NCBI GenBank assembly: GCA_015680685.1
Contig: MNCI01033618.1
Span: forward strand, 1-21,196
From: Gnetum montanum
Lineage: Eukaryota; Streptophyta; Gnetopsida; Gnetales; Gnetaceae
Length of the DNA: 21,196 nucleotides
Direction of reading: 5' to 3'
Below, one piece after another: positions 9,539 to 19,050 of this stretch. The translations under genes were made by a program, and so were the position numbers. Position 1 is the first letter of the stretch, and every line of letters begins with the position of its first letter. Under the pieces are notes generated by a model. It had not been told where the DNA came from. It saw only the letters and a program-made list of their open reading frames with translations, and did not search any database.

Positions 9539-12311
9539 ATGGTGCCCAAAAAAGGACCGCAAGTGGGAGGGCCATCACAACCAAGGAAGATGTGGCCCTA
9601 ACGAGGAAGAAACTAATAATGACAATAGCAAAAACAACCTAGCAGCAAGTAGCATAGGTTATGCATGATACCAAGCCTCTTTGGAAGGAACTCAAAGTTG
9701 AATTTGTTGGGTAGATTTCTACTATGGAAACAAGTCAATCCATGCAAGAAGAGGCTCCAAGACCAAGATCTAACTTAGAGGTCATGCTCATAGAAGCTTT
9801 CTTAGAGAAGATTAGAACCAATGAGATCAATAAAGTTCTATCTTGTAAGAGTTGAACTTTGAACCCTTCTTGGAGTTGGCATTGGAGGAGGTCAAAGGGT
9901 AGTTACAAGGGTCTCCTCTATGGTCCATTCTCTTCAATAGTGGAGAGTGGTACATGAAGGAAACCTACCTATTTTAAAACAACCAACAAGGAGATGCATT
10001 GGTGAAGATTAAATACTTTACCGTCTACTACTCAATTAAAGCCATTGCTAAAGCCCTTAGTTTTCCAAATACTTGGACAAAGCTTGTAGAAATTTCCATG
10101 TAGGGGGACCCTAAAGTAAAGAAAAAATGGGTCTAGCAGTGCTATGGAGTGAACATTAAGAAGTATGGTACCTTAAAAAGGTGGAGATAGCCTACTTTAT
10201 AATTACAGCTTATCACTTGATCCAAATAATTAGGCCAAGTAAGGTAACAACCTTCTCTACTAGGGCATGTGCAACTCTAACTAGGAAATTTCCTATCAAC
10301 CTACCCTAGCTCATCTTCCTTGAAATTAAAAAGTGCTTCAAGGAAAACAAGAAGGGTAGGAAGACATTCTCCTTTCCATGCTTCCAATGATGCGGTTTGT
10401 TGCCCTCATGTCACATTATGATAGGAGATGATGAAAGATAAAGTTATTGCAAACCTTCAAGAAGAGGAGTAGCCACCACCATCATCACCTACAACCCAAA
10501 AATTACATTGGAGATGCTTGCAACTACTGAGTACCTCTAAAAAATTTTGGAGTAACAACTACAACAATAGTAAGGATCTATCAGTGGTGGGGAATCATTC
10601 GTCTACCATCTAGCCATGAGCCACTTAAATGAGGTCACAAGGACCACGAGCTAGCTAAATAATGAAATGGTGTCACTATTCTCTACTCAATGAAATAAGG
10701 TACCCATTAGACCCAATCCAAGTACTAGGGAGATCACTATGTCCATTCTCAAACAAGCATTCCCTGAAATTTTAAGAAATGCAACAACCTTCTCTTTCAT
10801 GTTGGAGGAAGGAGAAGGAGTAATAGTCTTGGTAATGTCATACAAGGGCTAAGAGATAGCAGCAAAGGTGATGGCTAACAGAGTTACAGAAGTCCTTAAT
10901 GCTCTTACTACATCCATACCAAATATATCTATCATGGTAGATATCCATGTATTAACAAGAGTAGGGAGTTTTTGGATAAGTTCTACCTAACACAAAGAAC
11001 TGTTGTAAATACTAATAGGAGTTAAGCAACCACTTTCGAAGATCTTTGATCTCCTATATGACATCATAACCAACTAGTCATAGCTATTAGAGCTAATGGG
11101 TAAGTTTTTGATTGCTACTGCGCAATTTAAGGAGGCCACCATGACCAATCAATGATTGGCCACCCAAATTGTAGAACTATAACCTCATCTCTCTAATCCT
11201 ACCATTCTTTAGACTAGGCAAACATGAGATGAAGCTTTCCAATAGCTTCAATAGTACTATCAGAAGGCCAAGAATGAAAAGAAAATGACAATCTTTAACA
11301 CATCAATGTCAATGGCCATGACAAATAACACTAACTAGAGATAACCATCACCTACGTAATGTTGAGCAACAAAAAGATCAAATGGTCAAATGCATCCACT
11401 AGTAGCAGGAGCAGCTTGCCAAAGTAAACTTGGATTTGAGGAGGTTAGCAACTAAAAATAGAAATCTCTTAATAAAGAAGGTTCATGCCCTTCCTCAGAG
11501 GACTACACTTAAGATAGCCACCCAAAACAATAGAGCCCTAAAATTTAAGAAAGTGAAGAATCACTATAGAAACCAAGTTGGGCTACTTAAGGAGGTCAAT
11601 GAAAAGGAGATAAAATTGACCAAGGTGAAGGTGAACAAGGCCATCCAATAACTCTAGCAAAGAGGTAATGCATGGAAGCCCATCTTTGATAGATTGAACA
11701 TATACAAGCATACAAAAATCTACCTAAAGAAGTTGTGGATTGAAGAAATGACTAAATACATGGACCTTACCAACCTCCAATATGTAAAATTGGTAATGTT
11801 AACAACAAAGAGGCCAAGAAGCGAGTTGGAGAAGTAGGTTGTCAACTCCTACCTTCACTATGAGGTAAAATTCAAGCTCCACAAGGGTACAAATCAAAAG
11901 TTGAAGATAGCTAACATGGAGCTTGAAGTTCTCAGAAGTAGGTTCACTGATCAATGAATTGTTACTAAGAACACAGTGAGGAGGATGAATGATGGCCAAC
12001 AACTCTAAAACCTTGTTAAAACATTCGATGTTGAATGTAAAATATTTGCATCCTAGTTCTTCAATGTGAAGAAGATGTTTCCTTCACTAACATGACCATG
12101 AAACATCCCTACATCAACTAATCTAAGCAAAGCAACCTAGACTATCTATGACCCACATAGTAAGGAGGAGAAAATGAAGGCACACCTAAATGCCTTTAAA
12201 CATCTAGTAGTATCAGAAATATAAGTAAGATAGCCTCAGCTTCTAGTAGCACTGGAATGTCATGAAGGATTATCAAAGCCCCAAGAGCCTCCACCTCTAG
12301 GCACTATATGA
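9539..12311 (+). pseudogene. ORF3 of element A: long unrecognised frame between pol and 3' LTR, broken
   Basis: The probable start is ATG at 9539 (MVPKKGPQVGG). The frame shifts several times over about 920 codons. An N-terminal globular part includes LWSILFNSGEWYMKETYLF (about 9917-9973), VKIKYFTVYYSIKAIAKALSFPN (10002-10070) and VEIAYFIITAYHLIQIIRPS, then FSTRACATLTRKFPINLP (about 10180-10305) and FPCFQ. A low-complexity Pro-rich stretch follows (about 10465-10500), then a helical region (10730-11160) and a Lys/Glu/Leu-rich coiled-coil-like half (11380-12000). The end is Pro-rich (PQEPPPLGT) before TGA at 12309. I do not recognise the family. Its place is that of env-like genes in Athila, but I see no clear membrane anchor. 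The N-terminal part faintly recalls plant transposon-associated domains such as the Athila ORF1 type; this is unproven. The C-terminal half recurs at 1-329 plus 12891-13790. Confidence 0.65.
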
Positions 12312-12548
12312 GACTTCATCATGTCTCCAACTATTCAATAGACACCTACTAAATTTTGTCTAAGTATCTAATTTTTGTTGTAAAATTGCACCCATTTTTA
12401 TAATCCATACAATATGGCACTCAAAGTTATTCAAATTCAGTTAGTCAATTAATTAGTTAATAAAGTTTCATACTTCCCCAAATTTTGTAAGAAACTCAAT
12501 CCCAATTTTATTCACTTAAGAATGAGTTTTCAATCATTCTTAAGGATA
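12312..12548 (+). other. 3' untranslated region of element A before the 3' LTR
   Basis: AT-rich DNA with no frame, between the ORF3 stop and the LTR. The last bases (CTTAAGGATA) are only weakly purine-rich, so a polypurine tract for plus-strand priming is presumably decayed. Confidence 0.5.
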
Positions 12549-12890
12549 TGATGAAGCATCATTAAGATGACTACATTGACACATGCCCATCGATGCAATC
12601 CTATTAACATATCTTTTTCAATGTATCCTAGGTNTTGTTCATTTAATCAATTAGCAAGCAATAGAAAATAACAAAAAGCATAAAAATAAATATCTTATGC
12701 CACAACCACACTTAACCATATGCATAGATTAACACAAGTTTAGATTGGGAAGACAACAACTCAGAACTATGTAATTCACCATCTAGAAATATCATTTCCT
12801 TAGGTAAATAAGTCCGCAAAATTTGATCGAATCACATGTACATGCTAGTGATTTGTGTAATTGGGCATAGGAAATATCTAATACTCATCA
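12549..12890 (+). repeat. 3' LTR of element A, lacking its middle, with an ambiguous base at 12634
   Basis: Bases 12549-12633 match the first 75-85 bases of the 5' LTR (TGATGAAGCATCATTAAGA...), and 12635-12890 match its last 255-260 bases, from TTATTCATCTAATC at 931 to CATCA. About 525 bases, including the TATA box and poly(A) signal, are missing exactly where the single N lies. It ends CATCA at 12890, but ORF3 sequence of element X follows rather than a PBS, as expected for a 3' LTR. Confidence 0.85.
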
Positions 12891-12895
12891 ACTGT
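12891..12895 (+). repeat. Right target-site duplication of element A (ACTGT)
   Basis: It pairs with ACTAT at 325-329, with one G/A difference. The ACT codon here continues the frame of the left flank. Confidence 0.6.
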
Positions 12896-13807
12896 GTTAC
12901 AGGGAGAGAATAATGACCTTGCAATAAGCAACTAGATGTTGGAAAAAATCAAGTAGGAAAAAGAGTAACTTAAAGATAGCCTTTATTACATTTGAGAACA
13001 AAAGAAGAAAGCTAATTTGGAGATCACATAGTTGGCCAAAGAAAATGGTAATTTAATAATGAAAGAGATCTAAGATGTAAGGTAATGAATGACCATTGAG
13101 ATTAGTGCATGAAAGAATGATGCAACATGAAAGGAAATAATCAAGAAATATTATTAGGATCACATAGGCCTACAAAAAGAGATCAATGAAAAGAAGATCA
13201 AGATAGCCAAAGCTAAGCTAAATGCCACATTGTAACAACCTAGGATGGTCACATGGTCAAATATCCTAGACACCATTAATGTCACAAGTCATGCAAAACA
13301 AAAAATAAAGGATATTCAAATTGAAGACTTGACTCATTATTTCTAATTGGCCAACTTGCGCTATGCCAATTTAGCAATACGTATAACTAGAAAATCTAGA
13401 ACAAAATTAATGAAACAAGCTACAACCATGTTTATGCTCTTTGAATGTAAGTCCTAGTTCCATGACCAAATAAACAAATGTTCAAGTAACTAATGTGGAG
13501 CTAGAGGTTCTCAATTTCAAATTCACAAACCAAAGAGATATAGCTAAAAACATTGCAAAAAGTATGGGAGATTACCAACTACATGATAGGGTAATGGCAC
13601 TTAACGTAGAGTGTACTACATTTGCTGCTTGGTTCATTTTAGCTAACAAGAAATTTTCTAAATTTTCATGTTCATGGGAAGTCCTAATGACTTTTGAATT
13701 AAGCAAGATTGATTAGACTATGAAGGATCTAAGGATAGATCAAGAAACATTTGTAACAATCCTTTAGAAGTTTAACATGATAGGGAAGGAGTCAATAGAG
13801 CAATCAT

Positions 13808-13815
13808 AGGAGGCG
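13808..13815 (+). promoter_or_regulatory. Possible remnant polypurine tract of element X
   Basis: AGGAGGCG lies immediately before the LTR start TGATGAA. Its position is right for plus-strand priming, but it is short and contains one pyrimidine, and the element A equivalent is not clearly conserved. Confidence 0.25.
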
Positions 13816-13931
13816 TGATGAATCATGTTTTTCATATGCTTCGATATTGGAGTGGTTGCAATATTGGATATGCGATATCATGGCCCAAGATGTGATATCG
13901 TGCATTTGATATCATAGGGTTATTCCTGAGT

Positions 13932-13940
13932 CTATAAATA
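13932..13940 (+). promoter_or_regulatory. TATA box of the shared LTR
   Basis: CTATAAATA at offset 116 in the LTR aligns with the TATA box of the element A LTR at offset 111. Three GATATC palindromes lie 19-58 bases upstream. Confidence 0.65.
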
Positions 13941-14110
13941 TAGCCCCCGGGTGCACGATTGGAAGTAGTTTTTGGCAGTCAAGTAGCAAAACTCTTGTAG
14001 TTTGTTCATTTGAGAGTTAGAATATTTTCCAAGTGCTCGCAACAGAAGGTCTAAGTGTGATCAGATCTTTATTCAAGCATTGATGTACTTGAACACACCA
14101 TTGTATTGGC

Positions 14111-14116
14111 AATAAA
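14111..14116 (+). promoter_or_regulatory. Probable polyadenylation signal in the shared LTR
   Basis: AATAAA follows the TATA box by 179 bases, at the same relative place as AATAAA at 625 in the other full-length LTR. Confidence 0.45.
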
Positions 14117-14671
14117 TATGAGCTCTTTGGTTCACCTTGCAGCACTTGAGACTTTCTTTCTTACGCATTTATATAAATTGTGATAACATTCAATTTACAT
14201 TAATGTTATTCATTTAGCAATTAATCTTGATTAATTAAGAAACTGATTAAAATACACAAGAAAAACCCCTTCAAACATACGTGTGACACTTGGTAGCTTA
14301 GAAATGGTTAGCATTTGACAACCCAACAATGTTTACACAAAGTTCAAGATGTGCCCGAGAAGTGGGGACAGTTACTTTTGTTAGGCTAAATTAGATAATA
14401 GTTTCCTTAGCACTTAGTTACTCTCACTTTTATTCTTGTTTTATGAAATCAATTGATAAAACACAAAATAATAAAAATCTTATGCCTTAGTTGCACTTAA
14501 CGATACATTTGCATTTCACAAGTGAAACTGGGAAGACAACAAATGGACAACACAAATGCACTATTTAGCTCTAGCATACTTGGTAATTAAATTTTGTGGA
14601 ATTCAACCAAATCACACGTGAATGCTTGTGATTTGTATGGTTGGATGTAGGGGTACCTCACCACTCATCAT

Positions 14672-14689
14672 TGGTGCTATTGCTAGGGA
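14672..14689 (+). promoter_or_regulatory. Primer binding site of element B, decayed tRNA-Asp type
   Basis: TGGTGCTATTGCTAGGGA matches 13 of 18 bases of the tRNA-Asp complement TGGCGCCGTTGCCGGGGA. All five mismatches are C-to-T or G-to-A. It starts two bases after the terminal CA of the LTR. Confidence 0.8.
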
Positions 14690-14855
14690 CTTTAGTTCTA
14701 CGTGCTCTATCTAAACCGAGTGAAATTTAGTAACCTCGTTGCTCAAATCCTACGTGTCAAATCTTACAAAAATAAAAATTATAATTATAATTAAATTAAA
14801 CCTTAATTGCATACTACCCATAAGTTCATTAACATAAAGTATCTTCTTCTCACAG

Positions 14856-17335
14856 GAGCCTATCTCCGCCTAGGGCAGACTAGGTGCCTTAACAATACTA
14901 GGTGGTATATGCTCATCCCGATGAGTATGTACTAGACTTCACCTTCATCTTACATTAAGATAAAATGCTGCAGTGGCACAACATGGAAGGCAACATTGTG
15001 TTTCCACTAGATCAATCTGTTCCAATGTTCCAACGATGCTCCAACTAATGCTTGCATGACACAAGCTTCAACATCTTCACGAAGAGTATGAGATGTGAGA
15101 TCCTAATTCAAGGGATTATCATCCCACTAAAGCACAAAGGTTAAGGGATCGTTACTTGGAGCACCAACACGAGCTTGTGGATGGCAAGGGGTCAAATGCT
15201 TTTCCACCTCTGCTTGGTCCATTAGATGGAGGTGACCACTTCTTTGGTAATTCTCCTCTCTTTGACTTTGTTTAGAGGGCCCTCAACCAAAATGTGTAAT
15301 CCATAATTCATAATCCAGGTTCTAGTCAAAACAAATCCAATGACAAAAATGGATCTAGAGGGGCAAGTCATGATAAGGGGGAAAAAGGAGGTGACCATCA
15401 CTATCGTGATCATAATCATCAAAGGAAGGGTGATAGGCATCAACGTGGAGCAAGTTCTTCTTCCTCTTCCCTTTCATCATCATCTTCTTATCTTCTTCTA
15501 ACTTAGATCATGGTTGTAGAGGGCATAACCATGATGGAGGTGACTAACGGGACCTAAACAATAGAAGGGATCATTGGGACAATCACAATTGGAGACATGG
15601 GCGATCTAGGGAGACCCATCACCATGAAAGAGGGGTTAGTAGAGAACATCGTAGGCACCATTACCATGGCCTTGATGAACCTCTACTTGCCACTTGAAGC
15701 ATGGTAAACATTGCAAAGGCTGTGAGGATTCCAACAAGGAACATAAAGGATAGCAAAATAAAGAGGCTAGACATGAACAACATCCCTTAGTTTGAGGGAG
15801 GCTACGATGCTAATTCACAAAATCATCTCCAGGACTTCTAAGATGCATGTGCCTTGTAGAATATTGAGAACGACTAGCAAAAGTTGAAATTATTTCCAAG
15901 GACTCTCATAAAGGAAGTAGAAAATTAATACCAATCCTTGGAGCCAGAATCAATTAGACAGTGGAGTATGATGTTGGAGTTGTTCAATGATAAGGGTGGA
16001 AACAAGGAAACCATGAGCCTTTGGATGCCACTATTGGCTAATACTACTCTATATTACATAGGTACCCTAGCCATGGATACTCTTAGCTTGATCAACTTTG
16101 CCACATGATAAATGAGTTGCAGTCTAAAATAAGGAAAACCCTTGGCATTTATGCTCAAGAAAGATTGATAGATTTAAACACCCATCGAATCCAAAATTTA
16201 ATTAAGTAGGTAGCCAAGGAGGAGGGAGAATTAAGAAAGCAAGAAACTACAGAGGAATATCACAGGGACCCTTCTATCTGCAAAAGGGAGGTTCAATTTT
16301 GTGACAATGACGATGAGTTAATCAAAGATGATGTGGTTAACTAGAAAACCTCGCCACTCCAAAAATTGCAATCTAAAATCATAGCTAAGGTTGACCAATT
16401 ATGGAACTCTATGAACAACAAGTTTCAAGCTATCTTAAAAATTATTAAAGAGTCCAAGAAGTAAAGTGGTGAGTGTGAGTGCTAGAGATGTAAGGAAGCT
16501 AAACGGGCCATATCCAAGGGTAAGGGTAAGATGGTTGTGATAGAGATGGTTGCAGATAGTGACTTAGATTATGATGTCGGGTGTGACATTTTCCAGTATG
16601 AACATCCTAAGGGATGTTACCCAATTGTGTCATACTTGTAGGAATCTGGGGTGTACGCCTTACATCCACGACTTGCACAAAAGAAAACACCCAAAAGATT
16701 ACCTTATCCATAAGGCAATTGTTGACAATTCCACCAACCACAATAGTACTATCCAAGTGGAACTCCACGGAAATCCTACAAATTGTACCATCAGTGGCAA
16801 CAACCAAAATTATGGATGTTCGCACCTCTAAGATAGTAGTACCCTTACTAGCAGCTACATCCCTATGGTTACTATGTTTAGCAATCTTCATCTCCATGAG
16901 ACTCCTATGGTCATGTTTCCACTTAACAACCTCATCACTACCCTCCTAAAGTATACCAATCACCCTATCCAAGGAGGGATGCCATCTACTATCCTCATGC
17001 TCCTCCTATTCCTACACCTACTCCTCCGTCTCCTACACAACTACCACCTACTCCATCCATGCAGGGTGAATTACCTACCCAACCATAGCAAAGAAATGCT
17101 ACAAGGCAGTTAATCTACAATCAGTTAACCAACCAGGTGGGTTGAAATCACGATCAAAGAAAAGACCCTTCTTCTAACCTTGCAACCCACCAAAGTCCTT
17201 AGACACATTAGTGGTTGGTAATCCTATTCCTCTACCTTTCTCTGTCTCACATTTATCTGAGTCCGCTTCAAACCAAAATCCCTCTCAAATCCATACTATA
17301 ATGTTGACCCATGCTATATCTAATTGGATTTGAGC
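14856..17335 (+). pseudogene. gag: gag-like region of element B, broken
   Basis: Collinear with the gag region of element A. The start codon cannot be fixed: the site matching ATG at 1350 reads AGTATC near 14839. Landmarks are DEYVLDFTFILH (about 14920-14955), a Ser run (about 15451-15490), an Arg/His/Asp/Asn-rich stretch 15507-15690 ending LDEPLLAT, then the capsid-like part MNNIP-stop-FEGGYDANSQNHLQDF (15775-15840), KLKLFPRTLIKEVEN (about 15882-15927) and MMLELFNDKG (about 15970). The conserved GCDIFQYEHPKGCYPIV segment follows at 16579-16630, then a Pro/Gln/Tyr-rich linker. The two 16.6-16.9 kb open stretches on either strand are out of frame with this and I do not count them as genes. No standard CCHC zinc knuckle is visible. 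Confidence 0.7.
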
Positions 17336-17800
17336 TAGTAACTTGCCCAGGAAGTTAGCTGATCTTGGGAGTCCCCTAGTATATTTGCAAATTGCTATGA
17401 ATGAGCCTTGTAAAGCTCTTCTTGACTTTGGTTCTAGTGTTAATCTGATCTCACATGAGATGTACTTGATGTGGAACCTTCCTCCCTTGAAGAAGAGCAA
17501 AATTCGATTGGAATTAATAGACTAGTCCATCACTGTTCCATTGAGACTGGTAGAGGACATTGTAACCACCATTTGTGGATGGCCATATCCTATTGACTTC
17601 CTAGTAATTAAGGTGGAGAACTACAAGGGGGACTTCCCAATTATTATGGGACATGTTTAAGCACCATTGATGTCAAAATGGACATTAGAGATCTTTCCTT
17701 GGAGATATCTAAAGAAAATGAATTTGGAGAGATTGAGAAGAAGAGGGTTCCATGTATCGCATATAGCAATTTAGGGTTCCATTATGTGTAGAAGTTATGA
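17336..17800 (+). pseudogene. PR: Retropepsin-like protease domain of element B
   Basis: The frame 17343-17522 reads RKLADLGSPLVYLQIAMNE, then CKALLDFGSSVNLISHEMY; the active-site loop LLDFGSS has its catalytic Asp at 17424-17426 followed by Phe-Gly-Ser, a reasonable D-x-G-S. A TAG at 17523 breaks the frame just after RLELID. The flap-to-C-terminal part continues (SITVPLRLVEDIV, then the F-P-I-I-M-G-H block near 17635-17655), with a frameshift shortly after. It is better preserved than in element A. It would process the Gag-Pol polyprotein. Confidence 0.78.
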
Positions 17801-19050
17801 TTAGTGAAGTCAACATCTATCTCTGCATGCAAGCAGTGTGCACTAGAAGTTGAAATCCAAAGATGTTTGTACGTAGCAGCCACAAAACAAGAAGGCACCC
17901 AATGGATGACAACTAATTCTAGTAGTGATACATTGTGCATGGAACCTACTAAGGGCCTAATGTATGAATATGTTGCAAGTATGGATGAACTTAAGCAAGT
18001 TCATCACCAGCTCTCTGAAGGAGTAAATGATGATTTCAGTTGGGAAGAGTTGGAGATTCCTGACAATTTTAAACAAGAACCCCTTGAATTAAAGACACCA
18101 CTGGCTGGAATGAAGTATGTGTTCTTGAAAAATGGAATGCCGATCATTATTAATGCCAAGCTTACTGCAGAACAAAAGAAAATGTTGATGAAGGTTGTGG
18201 AAAAATGGTCAGCAGTCTTTACTTGGTCATATTTCAAGCTCACTGGTATAGATCCAAGAATATGCCAGCACCAGATATACACTAACCCCATCGTTAAGTT
18301 GAAACGACAGCCGTAGCGATGTTTGAATCCCAAATTAAAGTAGATTATCGTAGATAGTGAGTGGGTTAGTACACTCATGATTGTGCCTAAGAAAGGAGGC
18401 AAATGGTTGGTGTGCATTGACTTTTGGCTGCTTAATATGGCAACTTTCAAAGACCATTTTCCTTTGCCTTTTGTCAACCAAGTGTTGGAGACCATTTCTA
18501 GGCATAGCTATTATAGCTTTCTGGATGGTTACAGTGGTTATAACCAAATCCAAATTGCACCAAATGACCAAGCAATGATGACTTTCACAAGTCCTTGGGG
18601 GACTTTTCCTTATCATCAGATGGCATTCATTCTATGTAATGCCCCAGCCACATTTCAATGATTATTCCTTAGCACTTTCCAACAAAAAATCGGTAGTGGG
18701 GTAGAATTTTTTATGGATAACTTTTCTACCTATGGAGCTACGTTCAAGCAAGCCCTAGATTGTCTTGAGTAGGTGTTGAGGAGGTGTGTTGAAACAAACC
18801 TCCAACTCAATTGGCAAAAGAGCCATCTTATGGTCTAAGAAGGCATAGTCTTGGAGCAAAATATCTCAAAAGCAAGAATCAAGGTGGACCCTAAAAAAAT
18901 AAGGGTCATCCAAAGAATAACCTATTAACCAGAAACAATTAAAGAAGTGCAGTCATTCCTTGGTCATACGAGCTCCAACCAGCATTTCATCGAGAATTTT
19001 TCCAAAATTGCCAAGCCATTGGTGGAATTAACAAAGAAGGATGCATCATT
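17801..19050 (+). pseudogene. RT: Reverse transcriptase domain of element B, broken and with F-M-D-N
   Basis: An open stretch 17804-18316 carries the N-terminal extension (LTAEQKKMLMKVVEKWSAVF) and the GIDPRICQHQI motif typical of Athila/Tat RT entry. After two TAG stops (18316, 18340) a second open stretch 18377-18661 holds VPKKGGKWLVCIDF, FKDHFPLPFVNQVLE, motif A YSFLDGYSGYNQIQI (Asp at 18524-18526) and the TFTSPWGTFPYHQM block. TGA/TAG-type stops follow, then FMDN at 18710-18721, where the second catalytic Asp is Asn (AAC). Compared with element A, about 48 bases are missing between NPKLK and DSEWVS (18335-18350), in frame. The thumb follows (KSHLMV, SFLGHTSSNQHFIENFSKI). It would copy the element RNA. 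Confidence 0.9.

Larger units (their letters stand above)
330..12890 (+). mobile_element. Element A: full-length, decayed Athila/Tat-type Ty3/gypsy retrotransposon with an extra 3' ORF
   Basis: This 12.56 kb unit runs LTR - PBS - gag - PR - RT - RNase H - integrase - spacer - ORF3 - LTR. Both LTRs start TGATGAAGCATC and end CATCA, and a near-perfect 5-bp duplication flanks them. The two LTRs share roughly 80% identity by eye over their last 255 bases, closer than either is to the LTR at 13816, which supports pairing them. PR precedes RT, and integrase follows RNase H, which is Ty3/gypsy rather than copia order. A tRNA-Asp PBS and an additional ORF between pol and the 3' LTR fit the Athila/Tat branch. 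Every frame is broken, so the element is non-autonomous and probably silent. Confidence 0.85.
12891..13815 (+). pseudogene. 3' part of element X ORF3
   Basis: The frame beginning at 12891 (TVLQGENNDLAI...) is rich in Lys, Glu, Leu and Ile and broken by TAG/TAA/TGA. It aligns with element A ORF3. GLQKEINEKKIKIAKAK matches GLLKEVNEKEIKLTKVK (about 11580-11630). MELEVLNFKFTNQ (13495) matches MELEVLRSRFTDQ (about 11917). The piece around VECTTFAAWF (about 13606-13635) matches VECKIFAS (about 12034). The open run 13495-13716 is the best preserved part. It ends close to the LTR at 13816, about 400 bases earlier than in element A, so X has lost or never had the Pro-rich tail. Function unknown; probably coiled-coil. 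Confidence 0.75.
13816..14670 (+). repeat. LTR shared by element X (as 3' LTR) and element B (as 5' LTR)
   Basis: The 855-bp unit starts TGATGAATCAT and ends CATCA, collinear with the 860-bp LTR at 330. Shared blocks include the TATA box, CAAAACTCTTGTAG / CCAAACTCTTATAG, the AATAAA region, AATCTTATGCC and the 3' end. Upstream it abuts ORF3 sequence, as a 3' LTR would; one base downstream lies a PBS and then gag, as for a 5' LTR. Its U3 differs from that of element A, so it belongs to a different subfamily. Confidence 0.85.

Noticed and set aside
12891-14670. Possibility that 12891-13815 is host gene sequence
   Set aside because: It aligns block by block with ORF3 of element A and ends at an LTR, so it is retroelement sequence.
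14840-14860. TATCTTCTTCTCACAG/G looks like a splice acceptor
   Set aside because: It aligns with the start of gag in element A (ATG at 1350, then TCTTCTCATAGG), so it is more simply explained as decayed coding sequence.
16607-16949. Overlapping open frames of 96 (-) and 111 (+) codons
   Set aside because: They overlap the gag-protease linker. The + frame is not the one carrying GCDIFQYEHPKGC, composition is low complexity, and there is no counterpart in element A.
18004-18616. Two long minus-strand open frames (163 and 93 codons)
   Set aside because: They lie opposite the RT of element B, whose motifs on the + strand explain the region; the minus-strand peptides show no domain.
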